DNA of 14,570 nt from Acidobacteria bacterium RIFCSPHIGHO2_01_FULL_67_28. GTDB lineage: Bacteria; Acidobacteriota; Terriglobia; Acidiferrales; 2-02-FULL-67-57. The notes beneath the pieces were generated by a model. It did not search any database and was not told the DNA's origin. It saw only the letters and a program-made list of their open reading frames with translations. The stretch lies in the NCBI GenBank assembly GCA_001766965.1, contig MEKM01000023.1:1-14570 (forward strand). The letters run 5' to 3'. Positions 7,137 through 13,377 of the stretch are shown piece by piece (position 1 is the stretch's first letter; each line of letters begins with the position of its first letter). A program made the position numbers and the translations under genes.

Positions 7137-7805
7137 GTGTCGCCTTTCGCCTATTTATTGGTGGTAGTGGTGCTGCTGGGCGCGGTGCTCGGCGTGGGGT
7201 TGAAGTCCGCCCGGGCGGAGATCATCGCTTACACCGACAAGTCGGGCCGGCGCGTCTACGTGAACGTCGAGGACGAAGAGCTGCGCGCGGCTACGCTCAA
7301 GGGCGGGGTACCGGCGGCGCTCCAGTTGATGGAGCAGCGCCGGCAGGCGATGCCGGGCATCGACACCCACATCGATTTCACGGCCAAGCGCCACGCCATC
7401 GACCCGCGGCTCGTCCGCGCCATCATCCAGGTGGAGTCGGCCTGGAACCCCCGGGCCCGCTCCCGCAAGGGGGCGCAAGGGCTGATGCAGCTGATGCCGG
7501 ACACGGGAGCGCGCTTCGGCGCCCGCGACCCCTTCGACCCCCGGCAGAACGTCTCGGCCGGCGTGCTCTACTTGCGCTACCTGCTCGACCGCTTCGAAAA
7601 CGACGTCGAGCTGGCCCTGGCCGCCTACAACGCCGGGCCCACCGCGGTCGAAGGCGCCAACGGCGTGCCCCGCTACCGGGAAACCCAGCAGTACCTGGAG
7701 AAGGTCCAGACGCTCTACGGCCGGCTGCGCAGCCGCGTCGAAGGCACCGAGCGCATCTACCGGGTGGCCGACGACCAGGGACGCACCATCTTCACCAACG
7801 AATAA
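7137..7805 (+). CDS. Exported lytic transglycosylase (SLT domain)
   Basis: This enzyme cleaves the MurNAc-GlcNAc bond of peptidoglycan to a 1,6-anhydro product in the periplasm. With the GTG at 7137 the protein has 222 residues and begins with an uncharged 22-residue hydrophobic stretch and an SARA cleavage-like site (24-27), so this start is preferred over the in-frame ATG at 7005 inside alaS. The SLT domain (about 77-200) has the catalytic Glu100 in IIQVESAWNPRA, then GAQGLMQLMPDTGARFG, DPRQNVSAGVLYLRYLL and ALAAYNAGPTAVE. A DUF4124-like strand motif (AYTDKSGRRVYVN, about 31-43) follows the signal, and a similar one (RVADDQGRTIFTN) ends the protein. The Shine-Dalgarno sequence is poor. It is followed by the amidase after 27 bases, so the two probably share a transcript. 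Confidence 0.92.
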   Translation: MSPFAYLLVVVVLLGAVLGVGLKSARAEIIAYTDKSGRRVYVNVEDEELRAATLKGGVPAALQLMEQRRQAMPGIDTHIDFTAKRHAIDPRLVRAIIQVESAWNPRARSRKGAQGLMQLMPDTGARFGARDPFDPRQNVSAGVLYLRYLLDRFENDVELALAAYNAGPTAVEGANGVPRYRETQQYLEKVQTLYGRLRSRVEGTERIYRVADDQGRTIFTNE

Positions 7806-7832
7806 GGGAGGCGAAGGCTGGCACAGACTGGG

Positions 7833-9668
7833 ATGGGCTCCGTGAAACGACCACAGGGGACGAACCAGGGGACGGTCGCAGCACTCGGGGCCGTTGTCGC
7901 CCTGCTGCTCGTGCCGCTCGTCGCCTTCTCCCAACCCACCAGCCGCAACGAGCGCCTCCGCATCGCCGAGCAGCAGTACGAGCGGGCCAACCGCCTGCGC
8001 GCCGACCTCGACGGCACCCCCGAAACCCAGCGCAAAGAGAAAGACTACCTGGAAATTGTGGCCCGCTACCGGCGGGTCTACGACGTCGCCCCTTTCAGCG
8101 CCCGGGCCGCCGACTCCCTGGCGGCCGCCGCCGAGATGTACCACGAGATGGGCAAGCGGTTCGGCGAGAAGTACTGGCAAGAGGCCATCAAGACCTACGA
8201 GTTCCTCCGCCGCGAGTATCCCCACAGCCGCTACCGCGACGACGCGCTCTTCAACGTCGCCCAGATTCAGCAGGTTTACTTGAATGACCCCAAGGTGGCG
8301 CAGGCGACTTACGAACAATTCCTCAAGGCCTATCCCACCTCGCGCCACGCCGCCAAGGCCCGCGAGCGCTTGAAAGAAATCGAAGTCGAGCAGGCGTCCG
8401 CCGCCAAAGCCGCCGAGAAGTTGCCCGAGAGGGCTGCGACGGCCGCCGCCCCCGGCGCGCGCGTCCAGGTCCGGAACATCCGCTACTGGAACGCCAAGAA
8501 CTTCACGCGCGTCGTGCTCGACCTGGAAGGCGAAGTCGACTACCAGAAAGGCCGCGTGGCCAACCCCGACCGCATCTTCTTCGACCTGTTCAACACCGAA
8601 GTCAGCACGGTCTTGAGCGGGAAGAGCTTTGACGTCGAAGACGGCCTGCTCGACCGCATCCGCGTGGCCGAGAACCGCTCGGGCGTGACCCGGGTGGTGC
8701 TCGAGGTCACCGGCGCCGAAGACTATTCGGTCTTTTCCCTGCCCAATCCGTTCCGACTGGTGGTGGACATCCGCGGGCCGGCGCGCGCCGAGCTGGCGCG
8801 CAAGGCCGAGCCCGAGCCCGCCGCGCCCGCCAGCGAGAAGGCGGAGCCCCCGAAGAGCACCGCTGGCGCTGCCCTGCCGCAACCCCCGTCCGTCCCCCAG
8901 CCCACCCGCGAGGGCAACCACACCCTGACCCGCGCGCTCGGGCTTAAGGTGGGCCGCATCGTCATCGACCCCGGCCACGGCGGGCACGACACCGGCACCA
9001 TCGGCCCCACCGGCTTCATGGAGAAAGACCTGTCGCTGGACGTGGCGCGGCGGCTGGGGAAGCTGCTGGTAGAACAGTTCGGCGCCGAGGTCGTCTACAC
9101 CCGCGAGGACGACACCTACGTGCCGCTGGAGAACCGCACCGCGCTCGCCAACGAGAAGCAGGCCGACCTCTTCCTCTCCATCCACGCCAACTCCAGCCGC
9201 AAGAGCAGCGTGCGCGGCATCGAAACCTTTTACTTGAACGTCACCAACGACCCCGAGGCCCTGGAGCTGGCCTCCCGCGAGAACGCCCTGGCGCAAACGT
9301 CCGTGCACGAGCTCCAGGACATCGTCCGCAAGATCACCCGCAACGAGAAGCTGGCCGAGTCGCGCGAGCTGGCCCGGGGGATTCAGGAGAGCCTCTACAA
9401 GGAGCTGCGCAAGCGGAGCCGCGAGATCAAGAGCCGCGGGGTCAAGCAGGCCCCCTTCGTCGTGCTCATCGGGGCCAACATGCCCTCGGTGCTCGCCGAG
9501 GTGGCTTTCTTGAGCAACCGCGAAGACGAACAGCTCCTCAAGTCGCCCCAGGGCCGCCAAGCCGTGGCCGAAGCGCTGCTCGCCGGCATGACCGACTACA
9601 TGAAGAGCCTGAACAGCGCCTCCTTCGCCCGGACTGACGAGAAGCCCGAGCCGCCCAACCCCGACTAG
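7833..9668 (+). CDS. N-acetylmuramoyl-L-alanine amidase with TPR-like and AMIN domains
   Basis: This zinc amidase cuts the bond between MurNAc and L-Ala of the peptide stem, splitting septal peptidoglycan. The 611-residue product has a signal sequence (about 15-34), a helical TPR/YbgF-like region (about 40-195; KTYEFLRREYPHSRYRDDALFNVAQ and TYEQFLKAYPTSRHAAKA type repeats), and an AMIN domain (about 211-314, two VVLDL/VVLEV strands). A Pro/Ala linker follows, and then an Amidase_3 domain (about 375-598). Zinc and catalytic residues are in place: His382 (IDPGHGG), Glu397 (MEKDLSLDVA), His451 (FLSIHANS) and Glu556 (LAEVAFLSN). AmiC-type enzymes usually have AMIN but no long TPR part. GGGAGG (7806-7811) lies rather far from the ATG; CTG 7818 or GTG 7842 are possible alternatives. 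The transglycosylase just upstream attacks the same polymer. Confidence 0.93.
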   Translation: MGSVKRPQGTNQGTVAALGAVVALLLVPLVAFSQPTSRNERLRIAEQQYERANRLRADLDGTPETQRKEKDYLEIVARYRRVYDVAPFSARAADSLAAAAEMYHEMGKRFGEKYWQEAIKTYEFLRREYPHSRYRDDALFNVAQIQQVYLNDPKVAQATYEQFLKAYPTSRHAAKARERLKEIEVEQASAAKAAEKLPERAATAAAPGARVQVRNIRYWNAKNFTRVVLDLEGEVDYQKGRVANPDRIFFDLFNTEVSTVLSGKSFDVEDGLLDRIRVAENRSGVTRVVLEVTGAEDYSVFSLPNPFRLVVDIRGPARAELARKAEPEPAAPASEKAEPPKSTAGAALPQPPSVPQPTREGNHTLTRALGLKVGRIVIDPGHGGHDTGTIGPTGFMEKDLSLDVARRLGKLLVEQFGAEVVYTREDDTYVPLENRTALANEKQADLFLSIHANSSRKSSVRGIETFYLNVTNDPEALELASRENALAQTSVHELQDIVRKITRNEKLAESRELARGIQESLYKELRKRSREIKSRGVKQAPFVVLIGANMPSVLAEVAFLSNREDEQLLKSPQGRQAVAEALLAGMTDYMKSLNSASFARTDEKPEPPNPD

Positions 9669-9724
9669 CCCTCACCCGCTGGTTTCCTTTGGCGGGCTGT
9701 ATTACCATCGAAGCGGTGACCCGA

Positions 9725-10846
9725 ATGCTTCCGCGCGCCCACTCCAAACTCTTTCTCGCAGGCGTCCTCCTGCTCGGGCTGCCGCTCGCCGCGGCGGCCC
9801 AGGCGCCGCTGCTGCCCGCCCAACTCGGCCCCTGGAAGAAAAGCAAACTAGAGTGGCAAATGGTTGCGGCACCGGAGCTCGAGCGGGTGGCGGGCGCGCA
9901 GGCCGCGTTACTGCGAGAGTACGGCGCTCAGCGCGCCGAGCAGGCGGGGTATTTCAACTACGGCGAGGGCGACGCCGGGTGGGGGGTCAAGGTGTACGAG
10001 ATGAAAGACCGCAGCGGCGCCTACGGCGCCTTCACCCTCATCCGCGGACAGTTCGCTCGGCCCGTGAAGCTGGGGGAAGCTGGTGCTTGGGGAAGCGATG
10101 CCCATACTCGCTTCATGTATTGTTTTACGTTCTACCAAAGCAACTACTTGGTGCGGGTTTTTGCCCCTGACGACGATGCCGACGAACTAGCTCGGCTGGC
10201 TGATTACCTGCGCGTCCAGGCCGGGCCGCAGCCGTCGCTGCCTACTCTCCCCCGGTACTTGCCTCGGGAGGGCTTTGTTGAAGGCTCCGACCGCTATCTG
10301 CTCGGCCCGTTGGCGCTGGCGGAAGTCGCGCCGCTCGCCCCGGGCGACTGGGCGGGCTTCGCCTACGGGGCCGAGGCCGAGCTAGGGCGCTACCGGGTGG
10401 TCGGCGGCGAGGCTATTCTACTGCTCCTAAGCTATCCCACTCCCCAGATTGCCGCCGCGCGCCTGCGCGACTTCGAGCGCTTTTTCAACCTCAACGAAGA
10501 GGGCGACTCGCAGCGCCGGCTCGTTTTTGCCAAGCGCAACGGCGCCCTGGTCGTGCTCGTTTCCGACGTGAGCTCAGCCATGCAAGCCGCCGTCTTGCTC
10601 GACCGGGTGCGTTACGAGGTGGATATCTCCTGGAGCGAGACCTCTCCCCCTCGGGCCGAGCCTCACTGGGCCGTCACCATGGTCAACCTCTTCCTGGGGA
10701 CGGGGCTGTTCGTGGTCTATGCCTTCCTGTCAGCGCTGGCCTTTGGGGCCGTGCGGGTGCTCATCCAGCGCCTGCTGCCGGGGAAGGTCTTCGATCGGCC
10801 CGAGGACACGGAAATCATCCGGCTGGATTTGAGCCTCAAGCGCTAA
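9725..10846 (+). CDS. DUF6599-like exported, membrane-anchored protein
   Basis: I do not know a function. With the ATG at 9725 the protein has 373 residues. It starts with a signal peptide (about 5-26, ending LAAAAQA), continues with a soluble extracytoplasmic part, and has one hydrophobic helix near the C-terminus (VTMVNLFLGTGLFVVYAFLSALAFGAV) followed by a short basic cytoplasmic tail. The soluble part appears to be built of two related halves, each beginning with a line such as LPAQLGPWKK or LPRYLPREGFVEGSDRYLLGP, and contains YGAFTLIRGQF and LLLLSYPTPQIAAARLRDFERF. This pattern recalls DUF6599 proteins of Acidobacteriota, from memory. An upstream in-frame TTG (9689) is less likely, because residues before MLPRAHSK do not look like a signal n-region. 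A lower-GC patch lies at about 10080-10150. Confidence 0.75.
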   Translation: MLPRAHSKLFLAGVLLLGLPLAAAAQAPLLPAQLGPWKKSKLEWQMVAAPELERVAGAQAALLREYGAQRAEQAGYFNYGEGDAGWGVKVYEMKDRSGAYGAFTLIRGQFARPVKLGEAGAWGSDAHTRFMYCFTFYQSNYLVRVFAPDDDADELARLADYLRVQAGPQPSLPTLPRYLPREGFVEGSDRYLLGPLALAEVAPLAPGDWAGFAYGAEAELGRYRVVGGEAILLLLSYPTPQIAAARLRDFERFFNLNEEGDSQRRLVFAKRNGALVVLVSDVSSAMQAAVLLDRVRYEVDISWSETSPPRAEPHWAVTMVNLFLGTGLFVVYAFLSALAFGAVRVLIQRLLPGKVFDRPEDTEIIRLDLSLKR

Positions 10847-10865
10847 CACCTTTTCCTGCAAAGAC

Positions 10866-10911
10866 TTAGGCGAAGAAGATGTTCGGGACACTCTCATGCC
10901 CGCCCGCCTAA
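10866..10911. repeat. Stem-loop after the DUF6599-like gene
   Basis: TTAGGCG (10866-10872) and CGCCTAA (10905-10911) are perfect inverted copies, with an inner CGGG/CCCG pair. No U-tract follows; instead there is an A/G-rich run (about 10915-10940). It may slow or end transcription of the upstream gene, but it is not a classic terminator. Confidence 0.45.
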
Positions 10912-10961
10912 CATATTGAAAACAAAAGGAAAAGAAAGGCCGCCCCGCTGCCAGTTTCCCC

Positions 10962-10991
10962 TTGACACAACCCCTATACCCTCTCTAGACT
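10962..10991 (+). promoter_or_regulatory. Sigma-70-type promoter of the candidate small RNA
   Basis: A perfect TTGACA (10962-10967), an 18-base spacer and TAGACT (10986-10991, 4/6). No reading frame follows on this strand before the terminator at 11051-11081. Transcription would start near 10998. Confidence 0.65.
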
Positions 10992-10997
10992 CCCTCC

Positions 10998-11081
10998 CGT
11001 AAAGAGGTTGGCCCAACCGCGCACTGGGCCATACCTACTTTCCCCCAGAGGCTCCCCGGCAACGGGGAGCTTTTGGTTTTT
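10998..11081 (+). ncRNA. Candidate small RNA with its own promoter and terminator
   Basis: This predicted transcript is about 84 nt long. Its 5' part folds as an imperfect hairpin (11001-11041): AAAG pairs with CTTT, GGT with ACC, and GGCCCA (11010-11015) with TGGGCC (11025-11030), leaving a 9-base loop (ACCGCGCAC). A short C-rich linker (CCCCCAGAG) follows, then the terminator hairpin. It lies between the DUF6599-like gene and the convergent msrA, so it is not a leader of a plus-strand gene. It does not carry the conserved SRP RNA loop, is too short for 6S RNA or tmRNA, and resembles no family I know. Existence as a transcript is inferred; the loop and the C-rich linker are the obvious single-stranded parts for pairing with a target. 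Confidence 0.6.
11051..11081 (+). terminator. Intrinsic terminator of the small RNA unit
   Basis: A perfect 8-bp stem (GCTCCCCG 11051-11058, CGGGGAGC 11063-11070) with a GCAA (GNRA) loop, followed directly by a T-rich tail (TTTT GG TTTTT, 11071-11081). It works in the plus direction only: the minus strand has no T-tract after it. Confidence 0.88.
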
Positions 11082-11099
11082 GTGGGGCTGGCGCGCAAT

Positions 11100-11155
11100 C
11101 ACCGGCGAGACCCCTCGGCTACGCTCGGGACAAGCGCCGGTGCCACGAGGGGTCT
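11100..11155. repeat. Interleaved double inverted repeat (pseudoknot order)
   Basis: CACCGGCG (11100-11107) pairs with CGCCGGTG (11135-11142), and AGACCCCTCG (11108-11117) pairs with CGAGGGGTCT (11146-11155). The order is a-b-a'-b', so both 8- and 10-bp helices can form together only as a pseudoknot, or else alternate. The central part (CTCGGCTACGCTCGGGACAAG region) has the look of a dispersed repeat. It ends four bases before the msrA stop codon on the other strand, so it would be in the msrA 3' UTR. Confidence 0.8.
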
Positions 11156-11158
11156 TGA

Positions 11159-11713
11159 CTAGCGCCCGGCGGGCTGCTTGTTCAGCTTGGGTGCGAACTG
11201 CTGGCGGAACTTCTCGACCTTCGGCGCGATGACGACCCGGCAGTAGGGCTGCGCGGGGTTGTTCAAGTAGTAGTCCTGGTGATACGCCTCGGCCGGGTAG
11301 AACTCGGTCGCGGCCGCAATCTCGGTGACGATGGGACTCTTGTAGTAGCCGGAAGCCCCGAGGGCGGCTTTCGACTTCTCCGCCGCCTGCCGCTGCGCGT
11401 CGCTGTGGTAGAAAATGGCCGACCGGTACTGCGTGCCGGCGTCATTCCCCTGGCGGTTCAGCGTCGTTGGGTCGTGCGTCTTCCAGAAAACCTCCAGCAG
11501 CTCCTCGTAGCTGATAACCGCCGGGTCGAAAGTAATCTGGATGGCCTCGGCGTGCCCGGTGCGTCCCGTGCACACCTGCTCGTAGGTGGGATTCGGGACC
11601 GTCCCGCCGGTGTAACCCGAGGCGATCTTTTCGACTCCTTGGAGCTCCCGGAAGACCGCCTCCACGCACCAGAAGCAGCCCGCCCCGAACGTCGCCCGTT
11701 CCCTCTCGCCCAT
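11159..11713 (-). CDS. msrA: Peptide-methionine (S)-S-oxide reductase
   Basis: MsrA reduces the S-epimer of methionine sulfoxide in proteins and free methionine, repairing oxidative damage. The 184-residue protein opens almost directly with the active-site motif GAGCFWCVEAVF (nucleophile Cys13, with Cys16 two residues beyond Phe14-Trp15). It continues with the family blocks SGYTGGTVPNPTYEQVCTGRTGHAEA, FWKTHDPTTLNRQGNDAGTQYRS and AEAYHQDYY. Cys158 in QPYCRVVIAPK may be the resolving cysteine. It lacks a signal peptide, so it is cytoplasmic, and it is not fused to MsrB. The ATG at 11713 has a weak AGGA-type Shine-Dalgarno. Its upstream region contains the 19-bp inverted-repeat element (11745-11856), about 30 bases from the start, and its 3' end abuts the interleaved repeat. 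Confidence 0.95.
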   Translation of the reverse strand: MGERERATFGAGCFWCVEAVFRELQGVEKIASGYTGGTVPNPTYEQVCTGRTGHAEAIQITFDPAVISYEELLEVFWKTHDPTTLNRQGNDAGTQYRSAIFYHSDAQRQAAEKSKAALGASGYYKSPIVTEIAAATEFYPAEAYHQDYYLNNPAQPYCRVVIAPKVEKFRQQFAPKLNKQPAGR

Positions 11714-11744
11714 GTTTCCATCCTACCCGGCTCCGGCCAAAGCT

Positions 11745-11856
11745 GGCTAGTGCCGTTCCAACTTTTTCCGCCTAACTCCTTACGGCCCTATTCGCAGCGA
11801 CTGTGCAACCTCCCGCTCTGCTGAGATAGCTCCACCCAGTTGGAACGGCACTAGCC
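11745..11856. mobile_element. Possible MITE: 112 bp with perfect 19-bp inverted ends
   Basis: GGCTAGTGCCGTTCCAACT (11745-11763) and its exact reverse complement (11838-11856) enclose 74 bases without coding potential. A TA dinucleotide lies inside both ends (within CTAG), as would be expected if GTGCCGTTCCAACT were the terminal inverted repeat of an element inserting at TA, such as non-autonomous IS630/Tc1-type elements. No transposase is present. It sits between the divergent msrA and tRNA-Thr genes. It could instead be a structured RNA or a regulatory palindrome; copy number elsewhere in the genome would decide. Confidence 0.55.
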
Positions 11857-11889
11857 CTTTCTCCCGAGGCCGTGCTAACTTATGAACGG

Positions 11890-11964
11890 GCCGGCGTAGC
11901 TCAGTGGTAGAGCAGCCGATTCGTAATCGGCAGGTCATCGGTTCAAGTCCGATCGCCGGCTCCA
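11890..11964 (+). tRNA. tRNA-Thr (anticodon CGT)
   Basis: This 75-base gene has the complete cloverleaf. The acceptor GCCGGCG (11890-11896) pairs perfectly with CGCCGGC (11954-11960), followed by discriminator T and an encoded CCA (11962-11964). The D arm is GCTCAGTGGTAGAGC. The anticodon stem GCCGA/TCGGC carries the loop TTCGTAA, so the anticodon is CGT, reading ACG threonine codons. The T arm is ATCGG TTCAAGT CCGAT. No clear promoter was found; a weak TAACTT with an upstream TG (11873-11881) is positioned correctly. The S41 peptidase gene begins 25 bases after the CCA. Confidence 0.97.
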
Positions 11965-11989
11965 CGCTTTTCCACTCGGGCGAGGCGCC

Positions 11990-13339
11990 ATGAACCTGAA
12001 ACGCTCGTTGCTGGCTCTTCTTCTCTTGCCAGCCCTCTCGTGGCCGATTGCGCTCGGGACTGCAAGCGCCCAAGCCGTCGCCTCTTCTTCCAAGCCGGCG
12101 GGCGCCGGCCTTTACATCCCGCCGAGCTGCCAGGGCCGGCCGCTCGCCGCCAATCCTTCGCCGGGCACAGCCAAGGCCACTCTCAAGCCCAGCCCTCCGC
12201 TCACCACCGCCCAGCAGTCGCAGGTTTTTCAAGGACTCGTCAACGCCATCAACGACCTCTACGTCTACCCCGACTTCAACGGGCGCGACTGGCCGGGCCT
12301 CGTCGCTCGCACCCGCGCCCGCGTCGAAAGCGGCCTGGAGACCGAGACCTTCTACGCCGAGTTGCAGAAGCTCGTCTCGGAGCTCGGCGACGAGCATTCC
12401 TACTTCCTCTCCCCGGCCCGGGTGGCCGAGGACGAAGCCCGGCTCGTCGGCAGGCGCGATTTCGTCGGCGTGGGTCTCTTGATGATGCCCCTGCTCGAAA
12501 AAAGCCGCGTCACCATCCTCGCCGTCTTCCCGGAGTCTTCGGCCCTGCACGGCGGCTTGAAACCGCACGACAGCATCCTCGCCGTGGACGGCATCCCGCT
12601 GGTCGAAAACGGGAAGTCCTACCCCGAGCGCATCCTGGGGCCCGAGTGCAGCGCCCCGGTATTCACCGTCGAGTCCCCCGGCCAGGCCGCGCGTCGCCTG
12701 ACCCTGGTCCGCCACCGCCAGTCGGCCGCGCTGCCCGTTGATGCGCGCCTCGTGCCCACCACCGACAGCTCCCGCATCGGCTACATCTTCCTCCCCACCT
12801 TCCTCGACAAGACGATTCCCGACAAGGTCAAGCGCGCGCTACAGGAGTTCGGCCCGCTCGACGCCCTGATTCTCGACAACCGCATGAACGGCGGCGGCTC
12901 GAGCTCTGTCCTGATGCCCATCTTGAGCCACTTCGCCTCGGGCACGCTCGGGCATTTCGTCAAGCGCGCCGCCCGGCGCCCGCTGGAAGTCACTCCCGAC
13001 CCGGTCCACAACTCGCAGACCGTCCCCCTGGTGATCCTGGTGAGCAAGAACACGGTCAGTTACGCGGAGGTCTTCTCCGGCTCGCTGCAGGACACCGGCC
13101 GCGCCCGGCTGGTGGGGCAGACTACCAAAGGCAACGTGGAAACGCTGCACGCTGCCACCTTCGCCGACGGCTCCAAACTCTGGATCGCCGCCGAGCGCTT
13201 CGACCCGCGCGTCTCGCACGCCAACTGGGAAAACCAGGGAGTCAAGCCCGAGGTCGAGGTGCTCGCCGACTGGGACACCTTCACCTTTGCCAACGACCCC
13301 GGCGTCGCCGCCGCCGTCAGGCTCCTAGGGCACAAGTAG
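11990..13339 (+). CDS. Exported S41-family peptidase (C-terminal processing protease-like)
   Basis: S41 serine peptidases degrade or process exported proteins from their C-terminal ends. The 449-residue product has a signal peptide (1-28, ending TASAQA), an N-terminal helical domain with FYAELQKLVSELGDEHSYF (the usual DPHS/DEHS-like turn), a PDZ-like segment (AVFPESSALHGGLKPHDSILAVDGIPL), and the S41 core (SRIGYIFLPTF, then LDALILDNRMNGGG). It ends with the nucleophile region VSKNTVSYAEVFSGSLQDTGRA. Ser357 is the expected nucleophile. The catalytic lysine, normally 25 residues later in a TFGKG-like motif, is replaced by GQTTKGNVE: the nearest lysine, Lys380, is 23 residues from Ser357. The start has a GGGCGAGG-type Shine-Dalgarno. 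It may be transcribed through from tRNA-Thr, as no terminator separates them. Substrate unknown. Confidence 0.88.
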   Translation: MNLKRSLLALLLLPALSWPIALGTASAQAVASSSKPAGAGLYIPPSCQGRPLAANPSPGTAKATLKPSPPLTTAQQSQVFQGLVNAINDLYVYPDFNGRDWPGLVARTRARVESGLETETFYAELQKLVSELGDEHSYFLSPARVAEDEARLVGRRDFVGVGLLMMPLLEKSRVTILAVFPESSALHGGLKPHDSILAVDGIPLVENGKSYPERILGPECSAPVFTVESPGQAARRLTLVRHRQSAALPVDARLVPTTDSSRIGYIFLPTFLDKTIPDKVKRALQEFGPLDALILDNRMNGGGSSSVLMPILSHFASGTLGHFVKRAARRPLEVTPDPVHNSQTVPLVILVSKNTVSYAEVFSGSLQDTGRARLVGQTTKGNVETLHAATFADGSKLWIAAERFDPRVSHANWENQGVKPEVEVLADWDTFTFANDPGVAAAVRLLGHK

Positions 13340-13377
13340 ACATTTGCCGATCCGGCGCGGCTCGAATCCTTGCCCCG

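Noticed and set aside
7109..8287. 392-codon plus-strand frame over the transglycosylase-amidase junction
   Set aside because: Arg/Pro/Gly-rich out-of-frame reading of two well-supported genes.
7155..9560. 801-codon open frame on the minus strand across the transglycosylase and amidase
   Set aside because: Length comes from codon bias of the two real genes on the other strand; no recognisable domain and no ribosome site.
11051..11081. Terminator shared by msrA on the minus strand
   Set aside because: On the minus strand the stem is followed by CTCTGGGGG, not a T-tract, so it serves only the plus strand.
11008..11232. 74-codon plus-strand frame over the sRNA, terminator and interleaved repeat
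   Set aside because: It runs through an intrinsic terminator and into antisense msrA; the peptide includes a RLRSGQAP-like string, as seen when dispersed repeats are translated.
13340..13377. tRNA T-arm-like string (CTCGAATCC) between the S41 and regulator genes
   Set aside because: Only about 10 bases resemble a tRNA; no acceptor, anticodon or CCA structure could be built around it.
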